Shown: piece after piece, positions 57,406-64,000 of the stretch
How the letters are laid out: every line of letters begins with the position of its first letter
Numbering within the stretch: position 1 is the stretch's first letter
Origin: Lolium rigidum
Taxonomy: Eukaryota > Streptophyta > Magnoliopsida > Poales > Poaceae
Reading direction: 5' to 3'
Length of the DNA stretch: 64,000 bases
NCBI RefSeq assembly: GCF_022539505.1
Contig: NC_061514.1
Coordinates: 251,274,124-251,338,123, forward strand
Translations under genes and position numbers: made by a program
The notes under the pieces: model-generated
What the model was told of the DNA's origin: nothing
The model's database searches: none
The model's input: the letters and a program-made list of their open reading frames with translations, nothing else

Positions 57406-58883
57406 CTCAAATTTTATATTTTTTTTCGATAAAAGGAATATATTAATATCGAGAGATACCAATTACACCCAGCCTCTGCAACAACGCACCACCCTAATAG
57501 CACTACGGTGCACACAGCCAAAAAATGAAAAAAAAACTAAGAAACAAAAGTCCCGCTACAGTATTACGGACCTAACAACAGCAATACATCCACCACCATG
57601 ACAACACCTGAATTGCAGACTCTCCAAAAAAACGACGCCTCCAAGAAGGGAACAGTGCTCCAACACCGTCGTCACCCAATCAAAGATCTTAGGTTTTCAC
57701 CCTGAAGATAGTCCCCACTCTCAAAACAATGCCTCCACCAAGGTCAGTGCCAGGCACAACCGGCTAAGGCCGGACCTTGGATTTTCACCCCGAAAGGTAG
57801 GACTCGCGCTTCACATGTGTTGTCGCCCCCACTTTCATACCGCTGTCGTGAAGCCCGGACACCAAGCAAGCCCCTCAACAGCGCGGAGACTTGAACCTCC
57901 CTTAGCTAGTCCTCCCCTCCGGCCTTCATGAAATTCTCTTCTTCCGACTTTCATCATGGATCCATAGTCACTTGATGTCAACACGGAAAAGAGCTTCGCG
58001 CCGCTCCCTCTAGAACCAAACGGTCGGAATAAACGCATGGGTGCGCACGACCGAATACCTCCGATCCGGCAAACTCCAGGCAAAGCACCGTTACATTCGC
58101 CGGCGGAGCCTTCCGAACTCAACCCTCCGGCCGGATCACGAGTCCAGGCCTCCGGTAGGTCCTCCTCTTCACGCAAGAGAGGCCCTAGGACCGCCGCCTT
58201 TATTCAGGCCGGACCCCCACGTCGGCGACCATCCCGGGCTGGCCAACCCAACCCTCCACCGGCGACACCATCGCCGGCTTCCATGCACTTCCATCTCACC
58301 GCCGGCTGGCGATGATAGATCAAAAATCCACCACCACCAACCGCAGGCCGACCCTCTCCGGCGAAGAAGAGGCCACCTCCTCCGTCAAACCCAAGGCTGC
58401 TGCCCCGGCGCCCTCGTGTCGCGGAAGATGCCCGAGATCGCCTCCACGCACCAACGAGAGGCGGGGGTGGATGGCATGGCGCAGACCGAGGGTCTAGCCG
58501 CCGCCCACCACCAACCCCTGCCGGAGTGCTGCGGGAAGCCGACGAGAAGAGGCAGACCGCAGCGCCGCCCATCCCACCCGCGCCGACCGGTCCGCCAGGG
58601 GACAGCCGACGGGAGGAGCGCCGCCGCCGCCGTCGCCCATCCCACGCGCGTCTGCTCCGCCAAGCATCGAGGAGGTGGGGATCCGGCCGCCGATCTGCAC
58701 GCGGCGACGAGGAAGAGCCCCCGCCGCCGCCACGCCTCGAGGGACATTGCCCCCGGCGGCGCTACCGGCGGCGGCGGCGGAGGGCGGGGTGCGGGAGGGT
58801 TAGGGTTGGGGGCGGAGGGTTGGTCAAGTTTATTGATCTATTCTACAGCAAACAAAATGCAGCAGTTCTCTCAAATTTTATAT
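57406..58883 (-). mobile_element. Poly(A) retroposon with perfect 14-bp target duplication, no reverse transcriptase
   Basis: CTCAAATTTTATAT occurs at 57406-57419 and again at 58870-58883. Between them lies a 1450-bp unit (57420-58869) that ends in a T run on the plus strand (a poly(A) tail on the minus strand). The 5' half in element orientation is GC-rich with an ACCCTAACCCTCCC leader, like the 5' region of grass LINEs. Minus-strand frames exist (58385-58747, 120 codons) but show no known domain. Best read as a non-autonomous or internally deleted LINE copied by target-primed reverse transcription. Confidence 0.75.
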
Positions 58884-59439
58884 ACCAAGAAAAATAAATT
58901 AAACTAGTAAATAGCATAATCAATTATGTGAAAATGTTTGTGTTGAATATTAATTTAATGTGTTGCATGTGGTGTATCCTTCTCTATAGATACATGCAAC
59001 ATTCACCTTAATAAGCATCATCCTACGAGGTGGAAATTTAATCATTTGTTCTCGGACTCTCGGTTAGTGTTAGTGGTCTTGTATATACATGAAAAATGTA
59101 CTACCTCCACACAGGTTTATTAGGATATTACGTAGATCGAGGATAAATTTTAACCACTAATTTATCAAAAAAATTACTGAACTACTTCAGAGAAAAAACC
59201 AATTGTGAAAATCCATATCTAGAAGTAAAACCACATATCACCGTCATATCAAAATTAATAAATCGAAATGGACATGTACCGGCAGCGCAATGACCTCATA
59301 GTATATCGTGCGAACACTAGCTCTCGACGGTGTCCTGTGTGACGCCCACTAAATTCTTCGTCAAAATAGCGAGACGTTGAAGAGGAAGGATATAGTGTAA
59401 GAAGTAGGGACGGTATGAACTGGAGGCCTAGGTATAAAT
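58884..59439. other. AT-rich stretch, nothing recognised
   Basis: Short ORFs only. No element ends can be paired. Confidence 0.5.
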
Positions 59440-59619
59440 CATGACACCAAAGACAGAGGCGCCTGTGGTGACTTCGTCAATCTCAAGACCCGCCAGATCA
59501 GTATCTTGGAGGTGCTCATAGGGGTAGGGTGTGCGTGTGTATGTTCATAGGGGTGAGTGTGTGCGCGTATGTATGAGTGCCTTTGATTGTACTGTGTTTC
59601 GCAAAAAAAAAAAAAAAAA
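59440..59619 (+). mobile_element. 3' end of a LINE or SINE with poly(A) tail
   Basis: A tail of 17 A (59603-59619) follows a GT-rich stretch (GGGTAGGGTGTGCGTGTGTA and a diverged repeat of it), a form common at grass non-LTR element 3' ends. The element is 5'-truncated. The 5' limit is approximate and no clear target duplication was found. Confidence 0.55.
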
Positions 59620-60334
59620 GACTCTTTTTGGTAGGGTTCGCTAGTGGATGGAAATATGATTGACCAATCTCTCGCTGTGGACCCACAGTAAGCATTCTTT
59701 ATATGCAACGGTTCGCATCTATCCTATTTGTTTGAAGCAAATCCATGAGCTCTGGCTATTCATTACGAAGAAAAAAAAACAATCCTATTTATAAGTAAAA
59801 CCAAATCAAAAACCATACAACACTGAATACTTTCGGCATATGAAATATTTACAAAGCCTAAAACATCAACACAAATATAGAAAACAACCTGCCACACACA
59901 GCCTACTACATTTTCGAGCATTCCACACAAAGGACGATTCAACTACATCCATCATGTAATTTCAATCGCCTTGTTCTTGGCGTCGACCTTTTTGCTAGAA
60001 GTCATGTGAGCGCACCCTCTAGTGGTACCTCCCCACCTGTAAAGGTTACTTGTCGCATGCGGGCGTGGCACACGGCTAGCAGGCTACTTACTAGTCGCGT
60101 GTTTCCGTGACACGTTGCCAATAAGTTCAGTGACAACGCGTTGCCCACACACCGCCAATATAAGTTTACTAGCAGCGCAATGCCCGCACGCTGCCGGTGC
60201 TTCTTAAACTGCCCAACTATACATACATGCAGTACAAGTACATATACACAACCATTATGATACAATTATACCAGTGACCAAACTATTATTTGATCTCAAA
60301 TGTTAGAACCTAAGATCAGAAGCAAGTTAGTAAT
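59620..60334. other. Mixed stretch with repeated TACTAG...GCGC motifs
   Basis: Bases 60010-60205 contain several related inverted units around ACTAG(T/C)(C/A)GCG and CGCTGCC, similar in style to CACTA subterminal repeats, but no CACTA tip was found. A tiny minus-strand frame (59953-60006) ends in KKVDAKNKAIEIT and may be the end of a broken gene. Confidence 0.35.
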
Positions 60335-60598
60335 CTAAACTAAAATCACACAGATCAGAAATGCAGTCACGATGAGCAGCATCAGGACGAAGGTGGTCTT
60401 CATCCGGTTTCTCCTCATCTCTCTCCTCTCTTTAGCTAAGATAGTGTGTGTATCTAGTTTTCGCCTCCGCCAAAATTTGGTCCCGTTTGTAGATGCAGCT
60501 GCTAAAATGGTGCACATGTATCCAACAATATTTTCAATTGGCATAGACACTGGGAACCCTACCCTTGTAAAGACATACGACTGCATCTCTATGCACAA
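60335..60598 (-). CDS. Small ORF, 87 residues, with C-terminal hydrophobic helix
   Basis: It starts MCIEMQSYVFTRVGFPVSMP. The middle is basic (KFWRRRKLDTH, KERREMRRNRMK) and the last 20 residues are strongly hydrophobic (TFVLMLLIVTAFLICVILV), placed as in a tail-anchored protein with positive residues before the helix. No family recognised. It could be a small host gene, the last exon of a larger one, or chance. Only 130 bp from the CACTA tip. Confidence 0.3.
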   Translation of the reverse strand: MCIEMQSYVFTRVGFPVSMPIENIVGYMCTILAAASTNGTKFWRRRKLDTHTILAKERREMRRNRMKTTFVLMLLIVTAFLICVILV

Positions 60599-60764
60599 GA
60601 TAAATAATATACGTCAGTAAATAAAATTCATAGATAATATACGACGTAATGCCACAACATTTGAAAAAAAAATCAAGTACCTAGAGATGAGACTCATATA
60701 AAGACACACAATAAAAGAGGTCAACCAATACACTAGTAGGAAAACCCTTATAGGCGAAGCTTAG

Positions 60765-61130
60765 TTCTGTGGCGCACCGTTTTGAATGCGCCACAGAAAC
60801 TTATTTTGTGGCGCACAAAGCTCGGTGCGCCACAGAAATAGCTTAATTTTGTGGCGCACTACTAAACCGTGCGCCACAAAAACTTGGTGGGCCCCACACC
60901 CTGTCACCCCCAATCATTGGTTTTACAATTTCTATGGCGCACAAACCGCGGTGCGCCACAGAAATTACTTCTTCTGTGGCGCACGGCGACAGTGCGCCAC
61001 AAAAATAAGCTATTCTGTGGCGCACTGTATTGTGTGCGCCACAGAAATAAGGTATTCTGTGGCGCACTGCGCTCGGTGCGCCACAGAAATAAGGTATTCT
61101 GTGGCGCACTGCGGTCGGTGCGCCACAGAA
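60765..61130. repeat. CACTA subterminal array of eight hairpin units
   Basis: Each unit is TTCTGTGGCGCAC, a 6-10 bp variable core, then GTGCGCCACAGAA. Units start near 60765, 60803, 60847, 60931, 60971, 61014, 61056 and 61098, spaced about 38-44 bp apart except for a 60-bp spacer after the third. In En/Spm such subterminal repeats bind the accessory protein TNPA; that role is inferred here. Confidence 0.88.
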
Positions 61131-61380
61131 TTAGCGAACCAGATCTACAAAAGTGAGCCAACCTCCCACCTACCACACTACACAAGCCATTCTTCTTCCT
61201 CCATCTAGCTCGTCCCCCCCTTCTCTCTCATACCATTTTGACTCTACTTTTCACTTGCTTGGGTATTTATTGCACTTACTTTGGTTGATACTTAATTGGA
61301 GTTGAGGAGAAGGCTCTCCATACTCTCTCCTCCTCTCGAAGTCATCGATCGCGGTCTCGTCTCGGTATCGAATCTAGAAG

Positions 61381-61697
61381 GTGAGTAGTTGGAGGAGACA
61401 TACATATGCTTGGAGGAGACATGCATATGCTTGTAGATCTTGTGTGGCCGTCGTGTGTATGGATGCTTGTTGCGGGTGAAGCGCTTGTGTGTGTGCCGGT
61501 GTGGTGCATGGATGTTTGCCGAAATGTTGATTCATTTCCGTTTCGGCAAGTTTTGCACTACCCATATGTCCTACTTTGAGGAGAGGTCATGCCGAATTTT
61601 TCCGCTCCATGTAATACCTTGAGGAGAGGTACGGCCCATGCATGTGTGTGCATTTGGTGCGGTTCTAATTTCCTCGTTCTATGTATACCATTTGCAG
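61381..61697 (+). other. Predicted intron in the transposase 5' leader
   Basis: The donor AAG|GTGAGT at 61381 and acceptor TTTGCAG at 61697 bound 317 bp just before the ATG at 61704. Splice consensus is good; there is no expression evidence. Confidence 0.45.
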
Positions 61698-61703
61698 GCA
61701 AGC

Positions 61704-62165
61704 ATGGTCCTCTCGATGAGTTCCGCTCGAATCTCTAGATACAAGATAGACGCGAAGGAGGACATGATTCGGAACAATAGGCGCCAGATAAGATGTCCGT
61801 GTCGATCATGCAAACTCGAGCGCCGGATCAACCCCGATTCCGGACAACTGGAGGAGCACCTGCTGAGGCGCGGTTTCATGCAAGACAACCAAGCGCGGCC
61901 GGCCCCATCAAATGGTGCGCATGAAGACCATGTCGAGCGAGATGACTATCATCATGAAGAAGACTATCATCATGCCGACGGGGACTATCATCATGAAGAA
62001 GAAGTCGGCGGAGAAGATCATCATGAAGAAGAAGATGCCGGCGGAGAACATCATCATGATGAAGAAGAAGATTCCGGCGCGACCCCGCTAATTTCGGCCT
62101 TGCGGGACTCTCATGTTCAAGATCTTCTCCTCCAGGAGACGAGCAACGATAGAGTTGCAGCCTAG
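61704..62165 (+). CDS. TNP2 N-terminal part: transposase-associated domain and His/acidic linker
   Basis: The ATG at 61704 begins MVLSMSSARISRYKIDAKED. The segment IRCPCRSCKLERRINPDSGQ followed by LEEHLLRRGFM matches the transposase-associated domain (CPC..C ... HL...GFM) that precedes TNP2. Residues about 80-135 are a repetitive linker of DYHH and EE units (DDYHHEEDYHHADGDYHHEE), coded by direct repeats of TATCATCATGAAGAAG (61943-62075). The frame stops at 62165; the next segment continues in another frame, so a one-base shift lies between about 62100 and 62165. Confidence 0.75.
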   Translation: MVLSMSSARISRYKIDAKEDMIRNNRRQIRCPCRSCKLERRINPDSGQLEEHLLRRGFMQDNQARPAPSNGAHEDHVERDDYHHEEDYHHADGDYHHEEEVGGEDHHEEEDAGGEHHHDEEEDSGATPLISALRDSHVQDLLLQETSNDRVAA

Positions 62166-64000
62166 AGAGAGAGCCAAGCTGTCGCAAATGGAGAAAGACG
62201 GGATGACTCCGATCTTTCCCGGGTGTCGTCCGCAGGATACGCGCTTGCATGTAACGCTTGATTACTCCGCGATGAAGACGCAGAACAAGTGGACCGATTT
62301 CAGCTTCAAAGCAAGAACTTAAAATTCTGGCACGATCGTCTCCCGGAGGGGAACACATTGCCAAGTAGTACCGAGGAGGCCAAGAAAGTCGTGTGTCCCC
62401 TTGACCTACCGCACGAAAAATACCACGCCTGCATTAATGATTGTGTGATTTATAGGTGCGAGTACAAGGACAGAACCACATGTCCGGTGTGTGGCCACGG
62501 ACGGTACAAGGTTGGGAACAAGAAGGTACCTCGAAAGGTGGTATGGTACTTTCCTATCACTCCCCGTCTCGCAGCGGTATTTCGTGGACCCTAAGGAAGC
62601 AAAGCTCATGCAATGGCACGCGGAAAGGCGAAGCCCGAAGAAGATCCGGAGATGGGCTATATGCCGACACACCCTTCGCACGCCGGACAGCTGGCAAACA
62701 TTGGACATCGCCTTCCCTAGGTTCGGGGCGACGCAAGGAACATCGAGGCTGGGTATGAGCACCGATGGACTCAATCCGTTCGGCAACCGCAGTAGCACGC
62801 ATAGCACCCGGCCCGTGTTTGTATGGCCTTACAACCTACCCCCGTGGCCGTGCACCAAGCAAAGGTACATACACCTGAGTATTCTCATTCAGGGGCCGAA
62901 ACAACCAGGTGTTGACATGCATTTGTATCTCGGGCTGCTGAAAGAGGAGTTAGACACGTTGTGGAAGACGTCACCCCGTACGTGGGACGCCTACACTAGA
63001 ACTTATTTCGATATGAGAGCCGCGTTGATCACGACGGTCACGGACTATCCTGGTTACGCATATGTATCCGCCTGTGTGGGCCACGGATTCAACGGCTGTG
63101 TGAAGTGCATGGACGATACCCCGCATCTACAACTACCAAGGGATCCCGGGTCCTCGAAAACCGTCTACCCAGTGTGCTCGAAGGTGGCTTCGCTTGGATC
63201 ACCCGTGGAGAAAACGCGGTGATCTGTTCAATGGTAAAGATGAGCCCGATGGACCCCCACGCCCGAGGAGCGGCGCGGAAATCGATGATCTTCTGAAAAA
63301 TTGGAAGGAGTGCCCAGCGCCGGGAAAGAAGCGACCGAAGCCAGAGCCGCTGCTCGGTGTATGGAAAGCGAGGTCTGTTTTCCACGACTTGGAGTACTCG
63401 GAAGGTCCTCCACACGCCCCACAGCCTCGATGTCATGCACATTACGAAGAACGTTACCGAGAGTCTGCTTGGCACTCTTTGCAACTCGGAAAAGTCCAAG
63501 GATGGACCGAAAGCAAGATACGATCTTAAACATTTTGGCATCGGGAAAGATCTTCAAGCCCCGATACCGACGATGATGATGATGATGATGATCGACGGAA
63601 GGGACTCAACGTCTCCGTAAAAGGGCTAAGAAGAACGCGGTGCAGCTTCCCGCTGCCTCGCTTCACAACGAGTCCGGAGGAGCTCGAGCAGTTTTTCGGT
63701 GCCTCCTAGGAGTGAAAGTTCCTCACGGTTACTCGGGGAATATAAGCGGATATCCGGACGTAGCGAAGAAGAGGTTCACCGGGATGAAGTCTCACGAGTG
63801 CCACGTGCTAATGACGCGAGATACTTCCCGTTGCGATCCGAGGCATAATGGACGAGCACGTCCGTGATACGCTGTTTGGCCTATGCAACTTTTTTGACGT
63901 TATCACCAGGAAGTCGATCGGCGTGAGGCAGCTCAAGATGCTACAGGATGAGATCGTGGTGATACTATGTGAGCTCGAGATTTACTTCCCGCCTTCATTC
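62166..64000 (+). CDS. tnp2: CACTA TNP2 transposase, frame broken, runs off the edge
   Basis: Catalytic protein that cuts and joins the element ends. Recognised segments in order: KLSQMEKDGMTPIFPGCRPQ (62180); KFWHDRLPEGN and CPLDLPHEKYHACINDCVIY with CPVCGHGRY (62330-62520); YFVDPKEAKLMQWHAER (62577); STDGLNPFGN (62760); VFVWPYNLPPWPCTKQRY (62818); GVDMHLYLGLLKEELDTLW (62911); VGHGFNGCVKCMDDTPHLQL (63080); LFNGKDEPDGP (63223); SLDVMHITKNVTESLLGTLC (63425); GVKVPHGYSGNI (63710). The frame changes at 62568, about 63165, 63397, 63562, 63593, 63657, about 63690 and 63817. Six of these are CAG/CTG sites, one is an extra T just after a CAG and one is a shortened T run, so the gene may really be intact. 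Confidence 0.8.

Larger units (their letters stand above)
60731..64000 (+). mobile_element. CACTA (En/Spm) transposon, left end to the window edge
   Basis: The tip CACTAGTAGGAAAACCC at 60731 is preceded by ATA (60728-60730), the likely 3-bp target duplication. An array of subterminal hairpins follows (60765-61130), then a leader with a probable intron and a TNP2-type transposase gene running off the right edge. The right end is outside the window, so size and completeness are unknown. Confidence 0.88.

Noticed and set aside
58041..58907. 288-codon plus-strand ORF in the retroposon
   Set aside because: Low-complexity Arg/Pro/Gly-rich translation of the GC-rich leader on the strand opposite to the element; no domain.
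59055..59630. Target duplication GACTCT for the LINE tail at 59619
   Set aside because: Only six bases match at a distance and the context does not support an element boundary.
60765..61130. CRISPR-like array
   Set aside because: The repeats are inverted pairs with tiny cores inside a plant CACTA transposon, not direct repeats with spacers.
60786..61208. 140-codon ORF with repeated CATEIRYSVAHC-like units, and mirrored ORFs on the minus strand
   Set aside because: It is translation of the CACTA subterminal hairpin array; all frames on both strands stay open because of the repeat.

Overview
The window looks like intergenic DNA from a large, repeat-rich grass genome, most likely a Pooideae species (Triticeae, Lolium/Festuca or Avena group). 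The evidence is the Ty3/Gypsy LTRs opening TGATACGTCTCC with tRNA-Asp primer sites, the CACTA transposon with subterminal hairpins, and nested insertions with almost no host coding sequence. Family names such as Sabrina, WHAM and Sukkula come to mind but are recalled from memory, not checked. Three runs of exactly 100 N (3544, 32037, 47639) are scaffold gaps.

Layout. 1-3543: two facing fragments of one Gypsy group, forming a large inverted repeat. 3644-10787: a near-complete minus-strand non-autonomous Gypsy element ('type B') with a 455-codon ORF. 10788-13914: low-copy DNA with two decayed minus-strand coding relics. 13915-14913: two nested LTR pieces. 14914-25774: a LARD-like element with 6.4 kb LTRs, a tRNA-Met primer site and a 2.8 kb interior without recognisable gag or pol domains; its 3' LTR is cut by a complete type A LTR (25775-27492). 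27493-29697: an LTR tail plus the gag gene of a probably autonomous relative ('type D'). 29698-32036 and 32137-38024: two minus-strand type C copies, the second near-complete with a gag-domain ORF. 38025-40910: the 3' end of a Tat-like Gypsy element with an antisense acidic ORF. 40911-42752: LINE relics. 42753-47638: a near-complete Copia element. 48453-55361: a full-length type A Gypsy element with a perfect GAGTG target duplication, inserted into a coding-like stretch. 57420-58869: a poly(A) retroposon with a perfect 14-bp target duplication. 60731 to the right edge: a CACTA transposon encoding a TNP2 transposase.

The Gypsy types A, B, C and D form one modular group. They share the LTR tip, the tRNA-Asp primer site, the purine tract and parts of the 3' region, but differ in LTR 3' half, ORF and 3' cassette. 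A, B and C lack pol and would depend on proteins supplied by other elements. The ORFs of A and B share a 95-residue C-terminal domain with one hydrophobic segment.

A separate signal concerns sequence quality. Many reading-frame breaks in the Copia and CACTA genes fall on CAG/CTG sites that carry an extra or missing base (CAG read as CGAG, CTG as CTCG). This looks like a sequencing or consensus artefact at CHG sites, so the broken genes here may be more intact in the living genome than they appear.
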